Assembly: GCA_964058845.1 (NCBI GenBank)
Contig: CAXKVR010000197.1
Location: 1-22,002, forward strand
Length of the DNA: 22,002 nt
From: Carex sylvatica
Taxonomy: Eukaryota > Streptophyta > Magnoliopsida > Poales > Cyperaceae
Direction: 5' to 3'
A model generated the notes under the pieces. The model had not been told where the DNA came from, did no database searches, and saw nothing but the letters and a program-made list of their open reading frames with translations. This document shows, piece by piece, positions 8,348-17,869 of the stretch (position 1 is its first letter; each line of letters starts with the position of its first letter). Position numbers and translations under genes: made by a program.

Positions 8348-8442
8348 TCATTCCACCCACTTTTCACTGTACTTCTTATCTGTGTCAGAATCAAAGAACT
8401 ACTACACTACAGCTCCGAATGGGCAGCTTATTGATCTTTAAT

Positions 8443-8690
8443 CCACACTTAGGAGATCATGTTCGGAAGGTTCAGGGAGGCTTAATCCGTACATAGAGGT
8501 TAAGGAGGCTTAATCATGGGCAGAGGTGCCTTAAGGCTCAGGTAGATGATTAATGTTTTGGGCGAAAGGAAGCTAATGCATGTGATCTCATTTTTTGTTA
8601 AGAAATCTATGTTTGACATGATTAAACGACTAAGAAAGTTAAATGAGACTAAAAGAGCCTTAAGGAGGATTAATCTCTCACCAAACAACA
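8443..8690. repeat. Degenerate MITE-like segment with repeated GGCTTAATC / CCTTAAGG motifs
   Basis: GGAGGCTTAATC occurs twice (about 8475 and 8505) and AAGGAGGATTAATC once near the right end (about 8662). CCTTAAGG occurs in inverted contexts at about 8531 and 8659. The right end reads CTCACCAAACAACACC, a common MITE-like terminus. Terminal repeats are too diverged to set boundaries. The related segment near 16490 lacks it, which supports an insertion. Confidence 0.3.
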
Positions 8691-10045
8691 CCAACAGTTG
8701 AAACAGGATTTAGACATAACTAAAATGAAGTAAACATAAATGAATTTCAGGCAGAGTGAATTGACATGAAATTAAATACAAGATAACTGAGACCAAGAAT
8801 AGAGCTGAAATTAAACGGTACTGAATGTATTTGGGCATGCAGGTGAATCACACTAATACCCATTTAAACAGAAATTAAACAACGCAATAGTCGACAAAAT
8901 TTGAAAATTCCCAAATTCAAATGAAACCGAATGGTAAATTAAGGATGAAAAAATTACCAAAATCAAATCAAACAACTCGTCTCACAATCCATGAAGAGTA
9001 CATTTGTGAAAAAATAAAGTTCGCTAGACTAGGGCTGCACAAAAAGCTCGCGGTTCGTGGCTCTTCTCTAGCTCGTTCGCTAACAGCTTGCTCGGTAGTG
9101 GATCAAGCTGTTAACGAGTCAGTTCGGCTCAGACTCGAGCCAAAATAAATGAGCTGAGCTAGGAGTCAGCTTGGATCAGACTGGCTCGGCTCGTTAAGTT
9201 ACTGTAGATTTAGAGTTTAGCCCCATATAATTTTAAGTCCAATTCTATTTTCAAAGACACAATTATGTAAAATTAATATATTTTTTGTCTGGGAAGAAAT
9301 GATATGAATTTCAGTTGCTTGAAGATGTGAATGCAGGATAATTTCTTAAATTTTTTGAATGAATTTTCTTATTTTTATATTTTTGAATTTGTATAATAGC
9401 AGCCTAATAAAGTCCAGCGAGCCAGCTCGTCAGCTCGCGAGCTAGCTCAAGCTGTCTTGTTATGAGTGAGCTAGGGATTTTTGGCTCGGGTGATCTAGGT
9501 CCAGCTCGCTCGGTCTAAACTCAGACCAAAATAAACAAGCCGAGTTAAAGCCCAGCTCGTTTACACCCCTACGCTAGACCATCCACATTTCAGCTTAGCA
9601 TAGCAGTAATGACTTAAAAAAACTAGTGCCTCAAAAACGCATAGTACAGCACAAAGTGCAATGCATAAATTACAACTAAAACAATATTTTCAAGATTGCT
9701 TAGAGATTCGTGCCAGACGGTTCAAATTTATATATGTATCAACTCGAAAGTTGAGACATCTCGGATGCGGACTCTGTCTATATGCTGCTCCAATAACTGT
9801 GTTCAGTGATGGATCTGGGGGTTGTAGGGGATCTAAACTCCTTTGATATTGAAATTTTATAATTTTATCCATTAAATTTTTATCATTTTTGCATGTTTAG
9901 ACACTTGGTTTCTAAATAACTTGCTATAGTTGTGCAATAACTTTTTTGAACCTTAAAATCTATAAGCGATGTTATTTAGAACTTGATAGACACCTTAATG
10001 CTCTAGAAGCGCTGAATGCCACCATGTCCAAGACCAAGGGTTTAG
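8691..10045. repeat. Dispersed repeat, copy 1 (interrupted by hAT at 9030-9571)
   Basis: Shares with 16490-17155, in the same order, blocks such as AATGAAGTAAACATAAA, ATTACCAAAATCAAATCAAA, GTCTCACAATCCATGAA, AGCAGTAATGACT, AATATTTTCAA, TATAATTTTATCCATT and CCACCATGTCCAAG. No protein or LTR boundary is recognised, so this is either an unclassified element or part of a segmental duplication. Copy 1 is longer because of the hAT and a few extra blocks (about 8810-8900 and 9860-10010). Confidence 0.65.
9030..9571. mobile_element. Non-autonomous hAT transposon, 542 bp, with perfect 8-bp target duplication
   Basis: Ends TAGGGCTGCACA and TTTACACCCCTA are imperfect terminal inverted repeats of the hAT type. 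Perfect 8-bp duplications CGCTAGAC lie at 9022-9029 and 9572-9579. The subterminal regions (9040-9200 and 9410-9560) are packed with GAGCTCG/CTCGCGAGC-like motifs in both orientations, and the AT-rich middle is non-coding. The paralogous copy of the host repeat at 16728-16735 has a single TGCTAGAT at the same point and no insertion. Confidence 0.9.
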
Positions 10046-10849
10046 ATCTTGGCCAATTTGTTGTGGCAAAAATTATACATGAAGATATAGTCTGTGCTTG
10101 TGTTTTAACTCATTGGTCTTTTATTATAACTCGCTCTGTAGTTTGTTGCACAGACAATGTTGCTGGTATATTTGAGTATAATTAGGAATGCGGTGAGTCG
10201 ATTATTATCACACACCAATCGTTATGTCTCTCACACACCTAACAGCATAGAATCTTCCCCATGATCTTTATTCTAAAGATGATTTCTTACCAGATTTTAA
10301 TGCTTTCTTCTTATGGCTTTATTTTTTAAGAGATGCTTTTTAAATAAATAGATGTATGTTCTCGATTGAAATCATTATTGAAAAATATAGTACCAGAATT
10401 CATATGCATTAAATTGAGAATAATATATTATTAATTGTCAAAAAATGAAGAGGTTAACGGGATTATTGCACAAATAGAGCTCTTTGTCACATAAAACGCT
10501 TCTGAAAATAAAAATATACTACTCTAAAATTCATTGATAATTGTTGGGCCTATTGTGGTATCAAATGATGGTTAATTATATTGAAAGTTGTTATGACTTT
10601 TGAGAGATGAAAAACTAATCAATTGCTAAGATACATTATAAGTTGTCTCATTAAGGTTTTAGCATGTAACAAAACATTTGGAAGACATCTTACATAACTT
10701 TTGGATTCAATTTTAAATTGAATTTCATGTAAACTTTATGTAATAAATGAATGACCGTAACGAAAAATTAACAGCAAATGCAGTTTATTACCGTGTAAAA
10801 CATTTCACACAACTCCAGATTTGCATAGTCATATTCTTGTCTAAATATT
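10046..10849. other. AT-rich DNA with no recognised feature
   Basis: No exon, RNA gene or terminal-repeat pair is supported. The frame open over 9946-10185 has no recognisable domain and starts inside the dispersed repeat. Confidence 0.5.
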
Positions 10850-11160
10850 TTAGTAAATTTAGAATAACAGAAATTGTTAATTGCAAAGCAACACGTCGCC
10901 TACAAATAACTTATGAAGAGATTCATTTTGTGATTATAATGCTGTATAAAAAGTAATAAGAATACTTTAATTCAAATATTCCTCTAAAAATAGAGCCTAT
11001 TGAATTGGTTCAAGATAGTATTTATTTTTATAATTAATTAGATGTCATCTTGCATTTTTTTTAAGACAAGATTATTAATATCTTTGTTTATCGGGATACA
11101 TTAATCTTATCCTTCATGTGTTATCAAAACCTAACAAACTTTTTTTAAGTAAAAGTTGGA
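10850..11160 (+). repeat. Diverged copy of the F-box promoter region
   Basis: Aligns by eye with 14285-14605, upstream of F-box copy A. Shared landmarks in order: GTAAATTTAGA, AACAACACGT-like, TCCTCTAAAAATAGAGC, CAAGATA, GATGT.ATTTT, CAAGA..ATTA.AT.TTT..TTTAT, GATAC, and TTATCAAA.CC.AACAAA. No F-box coding sequence follows here, so this is probably an orphan promoter left by duplication and deletion. Confidence 0.5.
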
Positions 11161-11483
11161 GGTATAAATTTCAGCTTTGATACTTTTTTAGAGTTTCAAT
11201 TTAGAATTTTATATTTCTTAAGTAAAAGAAGTCAGCACTATATATGGTGCATTGGTGCTGTATAAAACGAAAGATATATCCCATGCGCTGTAATGTTCCG
11301 CATTTTCTTTATTTAATTAATAAATATATATTAGACAGAAATTCAAAGGGATAAATAAAAAATATAATTATCTTTGTACTCAGCAATAGTGATTTGCAGA
11401 AATAAAGGCACACATGATAACACGGCACGGCACGACATGCACGCCTTCGTAGACGGCACAGAGACAACATGTGTTATTCTGTA

Positions 11484-11534
11484 GTGCATGTCATATTTGG
11501 AGGTCGAGGTTTACAACACGATATGACACTGCAC
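11484..11534. repeat. Inverted repeat (hairpin-forming)
   Basis: GTGCATGTCATAT (11484-11496) and ATATGACACTGCAC (11521-11534) are complementary apart from a one-base bulge, with a 24-base loop. It sits in a GC-richer patch (11405-11560) with CACGG repeats. No family is recognised. Confidence 0.6.
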
Positions 11535-11777
11535 AGGAACTCACATCTGCCAAATGAGGCCATTTGAAGAATCAAATCCGTCTGTAACAAGATTTCAGAA
11601 GGATGACAATTCTCTTCCTTCGCTGGTTGCTTCTTAGTTGATCACATTGTATTAAGAGATCAGTTTTGACTTATTCATGCAATGCTGTTTTAATTTTGTA
11701 GTGCTTATGCTGCATGAAGTCAAAACTGGTCTGTTAAAATCTTTACTCATAAGTGCGCGCAAAAGAGATCAGCAACG

Positions 11778-11891
11778 ATGGTAGATGATAAAGACCTCCC
11801 AAAATGCTCCCGATGCGCTTCTCCTACCTTACCCAAGCCAAGGTCACATCAATCCAATGCTCCAATTCGCCAAACAACTGCCCTCCACGGT
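11778..11891 (+). pseudogene. UDP-glycosyltransferase N-terminal fragment, copy A
   Basis: The ATG at 11778 opens MVDDKDLPKCS. A shifted frame then reads LLLPYPSQGHINPMLQFAKQL, the hallmark N-terminal acceptor-binding motif of plant family 1 UGTs (UGT74-like HVLxLPYPxQGHINPMLQFxKRL). The initiating frame and the motif frame differ by an indel near 11815, and nothing recognisable continues after about 11891, where a normal UGT would have ~430 more residues. A related fragment is at 20549. The family transfers sugar from UDP-sugars to small molecules; this fragment cannot be active. Confidence 0.75.
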
Positions 11892-12221
11892 ATCCGATCG
11901 AATTTAGCAGTCAACATCCGTTTGAATGGTCTGATTCAGTGAAACGTACTGACACAACAGCTCTTAGTAGTGCGCAACTGATCAATCTATATTGGCTGAC
12001 CTCTGTAAATTAACCGAGGAAAGGTTTTGCAAGCGAACCTCTGCTGACATTGTTGCGATCACCTTCGTCTTGGCCGAGCAGTAATCATCATCGACCCAAA
12101 GCCATGTGAATGAAATCCGGTGTCATGCCTATAAATTTCAATAACAAGTTGTTAATTTGTTAGTGGGTAACCGGTAACCCTATGTGTAAACGAGAAGGAA
12201 TTCAAATGCCTCACGTTTTTT
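11892..12221. other. Non-coding, possibly degraded UGT sequence
   Basis: The segment is somewhat richer in GC than its flanks up to about 12110. It may be decayed gene sequence, but no UGT motif (such as the C-terminal PSPG box) is seen in any frame. Confidence 0.35.
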
Positions 12222-12537
12222 CATATCTCATCGTACCTCAAATTATTTATTTATATTTTCAAAGTTTAAACAGTCGATGCAAATTGCTCAACATAATTTC
12301 TATACTAAAATGTACTTAGAAATAAAATAAATTTGTTTTTGAAACTTTTTTACTATCTTTTTAGATAGATACAAAATCATTATTTTTAGATGGTCCGAAA
12401 CAATATTTTTGTACCTATCTAAATAAAATTGTAAACAATTTAAAAATATAAACATATACAAATATTTGGTCCTCAAGCACAATTTATATCGAGATTGTTT
12501 GGACTCTAAAAATGAAAATAAAGTATGTGAGGTATGA
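12222..12537. mobile_element. Palindromic MITE, copy b
   Basis: Ends are inverted: the left TCATCGTACCTCAAATTATT corresponds to the reversed right CTATCATACCTCACATACTT. Both continue into TTTTCAAAGTTTAAACAGTC / TTTTAGAGTCCAAACAATCT. Central motifs TTAGATAGATACAAAATCAT and TTTTTGTACCTATCTAAATA are also inverted copies. It belongs to the same family as copies a and c. The right edge abuts the 9-bp duplication of the MULE-like element. Confidence 0.75.
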
Positions 12538-12880
12538 TAGGACATGCGGCCATTTTTATTAAAATCCTAAAAAAAGAAAATTTTAAAATTGCCCGGACCG
12601 CTGGGCCCATGGGTGGCCCACCCTCCTAGCAAACCGCCCGAGCTAGGGGCGGTCCATTAGGGACCAGACCGCTTGGGGTCCGGACGGTCTCTTTTTTTAT
12701 TTTTAGAGATCTTAATATTTTTGTGAAGAAAAAGTTTTATTGTTTAGAGTGTATGTCAAAAAATAAGACATTTAATATATTTATGAAGTGATGTTGTAAC
12801 TCTTAATTTATAACTTTAATTTGATTTGTCAGTTGGATATCACAAGTCTAAAGATAACACTAATTAAGGACTTAGCCTTG

Positions 12881-12925
12881 ATATATGTATATGTATATGC
12901 ATATATCATACAATATATATATATA

Positions 12926-12958
<33 letters not shown>

Positions 12959-12980
12959 GTATAATATATGTATATATAAT
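12881..12980. repeat. TATATG/TA microsatellite
   Basis: Alternating TATATG units and a TA run, at the inner end of the left MULE arm. Open frames through it are low-complexity artefacts. Confidence 0.9.
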
Positions 12981-13310
12981 GAGGAGGGATCCAACTACAC
13001 TCTATGTTTTCAAAGTCTAAACAGTCGATCTAAACTGTTCAACATGATGGATATGTTAAAATGTGCTTGCAAATCAAATTTTACATTTTTTTTGATTTTT
13101 TTTACTATTTATTAAGATAGGTACAAAAATTCAATGGTCTGAATATAGCGATTTTGTTAAATACTTAATAAATAGTAAACAAATTATAAAAAATATAAAA
13201 TTTGATATGCAAGCACATTTTAACATACCCATTATGTTCAACGGTTTGGATCGACTGTTTGGAATTTGCAAACTTTGAAAATACCGATCGTTGTATGCCT
13301 ACCGTTGAAC
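12981..13310. mobile_element. Palindromic MITE, copy c (nested in the MULE)
   Basis: The core 13007-13281 is a near-perfect palindrome. TTTTCAAAGTCTAAACAGTC, GTTCAACATGATGGATATGT and TAAAATGTGCTTGCAAATCA on the left correspond to the reversed right TTTTCAAAGTTTGCAAATTC (extra bases) ... CAAACAGTCGATCC, GTTGAACATAATGGGTATGT and TAAAATGTGCTTGCATATCA. The left outer end is GAGGAGGGATCC. It is the best-preserved copy of the family and so probably the youngest. Confidence 0.85.
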
Positions 13311-13863
13311 AAAAACTTCAATTGAATTTTTGAGGCACTAAACGACGTTTTATTAAAATTATGATTTTTCGGATTCCTCTCACAATGTCCAGGAGTTTTC
13401 CTCAGGCAAAATTCAGATCCGTCTCGTTTCTCCCTTTCTGAAAAGTGGTAATATGCGCAAATCCGACTTTCCTAGCCAAAGTTGTAGCTGTTTAAAGTTT
13501 TTTCAAAAACTGAATTTTGAAAATTCATAACAAATTATAGAAAAATTCAAATAAATTAAAATTTGTATCAATTTTGTATATTTCTGAATGCTCTACATGT
13601 TGGTATAAGTTCAAACTTGCTTATTTATCAACAGAGGTCAAATTTATTGTTTTTAGTGCATTGCACTACACCATTGGCCTTTGCCTAGTTCTTGGCTGCT
13701 GAGTTTGGACTTGGTACCATACCAGAGGTCAGTCTATGATGCTTTGTGCATGAACAGGATCTAATTTGAAGTTTGTATATATTTTAGTAGCTCTAAATTA
13801 CTGTTTTAGTACTAGAAATAAAGAGAAGAAGATCAACAAGCTGTCAGAACTTGGAAATTTTTG
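13311..13863. other. Unassigned MULE interior
   Basis: Contains a GC-richer patch at 13370-13495 and, at 13697-13732, an exon-like reading LAAEFGLGTIPE ending before a GTCAG that could be a donor (AG|GTCAGT). A perfect 13-bp palindrome AGTGCATTGCACT is at 13656-13668. CAGAGGTCA occurs twice (about 13633 and 13721). I cannot identify a source gene. Confidence 0.35.
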
Positions 13864-14284
13864 AATCAAGGCCAACTCCTTAATTAGTGTTATCTTTAGA
13901 CTTGTGATATCTAACTGACAAATCAAATCATGATGTATAAAGAGTTACGACTCACCTCATAAATATATTAAATGTCTTATTTTTTGGCACACACTCTAAA
14001 CAAGAAAATTTTTCTTCACAAAAATATTTAAATAAAAAATATTAAGATCTCTAAAAAAAAAGAAAAAAAAAAGAGGAGACCGCCCGAACCCCAGGCAGTC
14101 TGGTCCCTATTAGACCGCCTCTGGCCTGAGCGGTTTGCTAGAAGGGTGGGCCGCCTGTGGGCCTAGCGATCGGGACAGTTTTAAAAATTTTCCAAACTTG
14201 AGGGCAGTTTTAAAATTTTCTGTTTTTTTAGGGTATTAATAAAAATGGCCGTATGACATGAAAGACATGTGGCATTTTAATTTT

Positions 14285-14617
14285 CCTCTTTGTAAATTTA
14301 GATTATTAGTTCTGCGTAAATATTATGTAGTAAAAATTAGAGCAACATAAATAATTAGAAAACAACACGTTATTGTGATAAATTAACATGCATGCATATA
14401 AAAAAAACAATAAATTAAGATACTTTTAAATAGTCCTCTAAAAATAGAGCTTATTAATTAAGCCCAAGATAATTCATTTATATATGTTTTATTAATGATG
14501 TGCCATTTTATTTTGTTTCAAGAAAAGGATATAAATATTTTTATTTATATTGATACCTGAATCTTTCTTCTTTCTCTATTATCAAAGCCAAACAAAATTT
14601 AGGAGCAACAACCAATC
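14285..14617 (+). promoter_or_regulatory. Promoter and leader of F-box copy A
   Basis: TATAAATA at 14530-14537 is followed about 30-40 bp later by a pyrimidine-rich start region (TCTTTCTTCTTTCTC at about 14564) and a leader up to ATG at 14618. Similar sequence at 10850-11160 supports a conserved unit. The motif TCCTCTAAAAATAGAGC is shared by both copies. Confidence 0.5.
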
Positions 14618-16120
14618 ATGTTAAAACCAATGCTCAAGAAGAAAATCCAATGCCACGAGTATCTTGTCACCCGATCATCCTCTAGTAAGTGAGAATTTTT
14701 TTCTTAATTGTTTTTTTTTTAATAAAACAAATATGAGAAGGTAAATTTTCCAAATTCCATTGATAGAAAATCAGAGGTTTCCCAAGTTACAAAAGGAGAA
14801 AATAAATAAATAAACAAACTGATAGCAGAGGAAGATAAAAATAAATAAAAAATGTAAAATCACCTCATGGTTAATTTATTTTCTTGAATTTTGTTTTTCG
14901 TATGTTTACATTGTTACAAAGAGTCAAATAAAAAATAATAATTAAAACTTTGTTGCTTAGCATTGTCCGGCCACGAGCGACTGGTCTAATCTTCTTGAAG
15001 ACATATTGAATGAGATTATGAAGAAAATGTGTTGTGTTGATCTTTCAACATTTGGTTCTGTTTGTAAATCGTGGCGGTTGTTGTACGTTAATTGCTTATG
15101 TTGTCTTCCTAGAAAAATACCACTTGGAGTTCCAATATTATTTTTCAATGCATACAAGCTAGATTCAAATTTAAGTTTGTTAAAATGAGTGGACTAGAAA
15201 GCGATGAAATCTTTATGCCTGAAGCAACTAACAAGTGGGTTTGTTGATCCTCATGGAATTGGCTTATTCTAACAGATAAATATGGTACAAATGTAAGCCT
15301 TTTGAATTCATTCACAAGGCGTGTAATACAACTTCCCCCATTCGACACTGCTGAAACCATTCGTGCAGTTGGATGTACATGATGGATTTAGTTATATAAT
15401 CAAAGTGATTTTATCAACGAACCCAGCAATATCACAACAAGATTGCATCATAATGACAATAGTTGGATCATCAAGGACACTCTCCTATTGTAGAATTGGA
15501 GATAAAAGATGGACCAATGTCGAATATGGATTGCAATCACTTGTGGATGTAATTTATTATGAAGGAAAATTTTATGTCATTGACAAGTGGGGTATTTTAA
15601 TGTCTTGCGATATCATAGATCAAAACTCCACAGAAATTGTTTCTATGGTAACTCCTATTGATTCCTATTTCGAATATTGTAATAGGAAATACTTAGTCAT
15701 GGCATCAGGCGTCTATTACTAGTCTCAAGAAGATGGGAATATAGATTTGAAGTTCATTCACTAAACAAACGCAATTCGTCATCCCTTGTTCAAAGGCCGT
15801 TCTCCTCTTTACAGATTCCTAATAAAGTTGAAATATGGCACGAATGGGTTAAGATAGACTCCATAGGTGATCAGCTGTTGTTCATAGGAAATAACAGCTC
15901 CTTCGCTCTTCCAACACGAAGTCATAGTGGCAAAGCAAACTGCATCTACTTTACACAAGACAATTTTGGTTTCGTGTGGGGTTACCTTCGTAATGATTAT
16001 ATTGGTTTGTATGATATTGCAAAGAAATCTATTTGCATTTCCAACAAACACGGTCAGGATGACTCGACCGTATGGCCTTTGCTTCGTAGATCATTTTGGG
16101 TGACCCCAACTCCATGGTAA
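14618..16120 (+). pseudogene. F-box / DUF295 (KIB-type) protein pseudogene, copy A
   Basis: The possible exon 1 (14618-14683, MLKPMLKKKIQCHEYLVTRS...) has an ideal donor A|GTAAGT, and the intron ends at TTGCTTAG (14960). Exon 2 encodes an F-box (DWSNLLEDILNEIMKKMCCV, then STFGSVCKSWR), then a DUF295 propeller region with DKYGT, SFTRRVIQLPPF, GDKRWTNV, YYEGKFYVID, LVSRRWEYRFEV, DSIGDQLLFIGNNSSF, ANCIYFTQDNFGF and the terminal SFWVTPTPW, stop at 16118-16120. Such proteins are substrate adaptors of SCF ubiquitin ligases. Breaks: a 4-bp gain near 14968, a 4-bp loss near 15174, TGA at 15245-15247, a 4-bp gain near 15375, and a frame change near 15710 shared with copy B. The family's full length is otherwise preserved, so decay followed a complete gene. 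The first exon is an inference from splice signals. Confidence 0.85.
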
Positions 16121-16489
16121 CTAGCTATTAGTTAATGTTTTGGTTTTCTAGTTATTGTAATAATTTTTTTTTATGTGGGACTTTTCTGAAAAAGCACATG
16201 TCAAACTGTAAGCCACATAAATTATTAAAGGTAGTTTGGGGAAGAGAGCATGATTCGGTAGGTTGTGTATTTTTTTCTTGGAAGTCCTAATTATGCTGAA
16301 ATGATTCCCGCTTAATTGACTTTCATTCAGCATAATTATTGCTGGAATGGAATTCAATTCTACTGAATTTAATCCAGGTGATGAAGTGGATTCCATTAAC
16401 AAGAGGAAGATATAATGTCAAGTTAAATTCTATTTAATCAAAGGATCCAACTCAACAGAACTGAATTCCGTTGCACCAATGGGCAGCTG
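16121..16489. other. 3' flank of F-box copy A with a hairpin sequence
   Basis: Contains perfect 13-bp inverted arms TAATTATGCTGAA and TTCAGCATAATTA (about 16289-16340) in a region rich in GGAATTCAATTC-like motifs, perhaps a decayed MITE. No coding sequence is recognised. Confidence 0.45.
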
Positions 16490-17155
16490 AATGATCTCAA
16501 AGGTTGAAACGGAATTTAGGAATAACTGAAATGAAGTAAACATAAATTGAATTTTAAGTACACTGAAAGTAACATGGACTGAACTAATACAGATTGAAAT
16601 GCAGGCCAGGGAAACTAAGATCAAATTAAACTGAATGGTAATTGAGGATGAATAAATTACCAAAATCAAATCAAATGACTTGTCTCACAATCCATGAATA
16701 ATATATTTCTTGTGAAAAAATAAAGTTTGCTAGATCATCCAATTAAGATTAGCAGAGCAGTAATGACTAAAAAAAATATTTGTTCGTAAAAAACACAACA
16801 GTACGGACAAAGTACAACGTATAAATTTTAACTAAAATAATATTTTCAAAGTTTAGAACAAAAACGTTATTTCTAGAAAAAAAAATCTAAGACTGTCTGA
16901 TCAAGATCAGAAGGCTCAGAATATTTCATAAACAAATCGTTGCTACACAACACAAAAGGTGGTGAAGTCTATAGGACCTCCATTGACGTGTGTCCAGTCC
17001 AGCTACGGATCCGGGGGTTTTATGGGCTAAACTCCTTATGAAAATTTATAATTTTATCCATTTAAACTTTGTAATTTTTTCATAGTATCGGTAACTTAAT
17101 GTGCGCTAGAGCGTGCGCAGATGAGCCCCACCATGTCCAAGGCCATGTCACATTT
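16490..17155. repeat. Dispersed repeat, copy 2 (hAT-free)
   Basis: Paralogue of 8691-10045, in the same orientation and block order. The position matching the hAT insertion is intact (TGCTAGAT, 16728-16735). It ends near CCCACCATGTCCAAGG (about 17127-17142). A TAGGGCTGACAACTCG just after it (about 17164) resembles a hAT end, but no partner end is seen. Confidence 0.65.
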
Positions 17156-17188
17156 CGAAAATAGGGCTGACAACTCGTTGCAGTTTTT

Positions 17189-17224
<36 letters not shown>
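17189..17224. repeat. (GATA)n(GA)n microsatellite
   Basis: About four GATA units run into about ten GA units. Confidence 0.95.
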
Positions 17225-17869
17225 CAGCCATACACATATATTACGTATGACAAAGATAATAGCTAAAATATATGAACAAATATTTATTTAAAGTTTTATA
17301 ATTCACATGTAATAAACCTGTTACGGTATAATAAAATCAAATCAAATCAAAATAGGTAAGAAAATTTATTTGTAATAAACAAATAACTCTCATTGTGGAA
17401 AATCCCGCAGTCTTTAAGTTCGACATCTTATTTATGTGTCTTGCTCTCTGTATCGGGGTCAAATCGAAGTGACAGAAGTAAGAGATTAAAAATCTTCTGG
17501 TGCAGTATTTAGTCCAATCGGATTATTCTTAAATCCAACCAACAAAGAACAAATAGCACCGACCACAAATAAAAGTGCAATAATAATCATCAAGCAGAAA
17601 AACTAATTCACAACATAAAACGCTCACAGAAAAAAATAAAAGAAATAGATACATACCGAAAAGTCATACTGCAGCAACCACACTAAGATGAAAAATTGAA
17701 ATAGAGTTCAATAATTTGCCATGCATCTGATATGATAAAATTAAGGACCCAAACGCAATGCTCATGAATCTTTCTTATTGTGCAATTATTCTAATTAAGT
17801 AACTTACATGATTCTTTTAATGTTCTGTCATGTGCTACAGATTCTGCATTTACATGACTATAGGATGCA
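17225..17869. other. AT-rich DNA with no recognised feature
   Basis: A short AATCA repeat (about 17336-17350) is the only structure noticed. No gene or terminal-repeat element is supported. Confidence 0.5.

Larger units (their letters stand above)
12547..14251. mobile_element. MULE-like element, 1.7 kb, long TIRs, 9-bp target duplication
   Basis: Terminal inverted repeats of about 340-390 bp (12547-12882 and 13864-14251) begin CGGCCATTTTTATTAAAATC and end with the inverse, ...AATAAAAATGGCCG. Both arms share a GC-rich block (GACCGC..., GTGGGCC..., GCAAACCG/GCGGTTTGC), AGATCTTAATATTT-like, TTTAGAGTGTATG and ACACTAATTAAGGA segments. Flanking duplications are TAGGACATG (12538-12546) and TATGACATG (14252-14260), 8 of 9 identical. 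Long TIRs with 9-bp duplications are diagnostic of Mutator-like elements. No transposase is present. The interior (12883-13863) carries a TATATG microsatellite, palindromic MITE c and ~580 bp of unassigned sequence, so it is a non-autonomous element and possibly a Pack-MULE. Confidence 0.85.

Noticed and set aside
8094..8441. 115-codon open frame on the plus strand
   Set aside because: Most of it lies inside the minus-strand retroposon and it crosses the element's right boundary, so it is a chance frame. No domain is recognised.
12885..13115. Repetitive 76-codon frame (MYMYM.../ICICIC)
   Set aside because: It is translation of the TATATG microsatellite into MITE c.
15809..16402. Antisense open frames opposite F-box copy A and its 3' flank
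   Set aside because: The plus strand here encodes clear DUF295 motifs. The reverse frames are shadows without domains.
17164..17190. TAGGGCTGACAACTCG as a third hAT end
   Set aside because: It resembles a left end, but no matching right end or 8-bp duplication is found. It is interrupted at once by a microsatellite.
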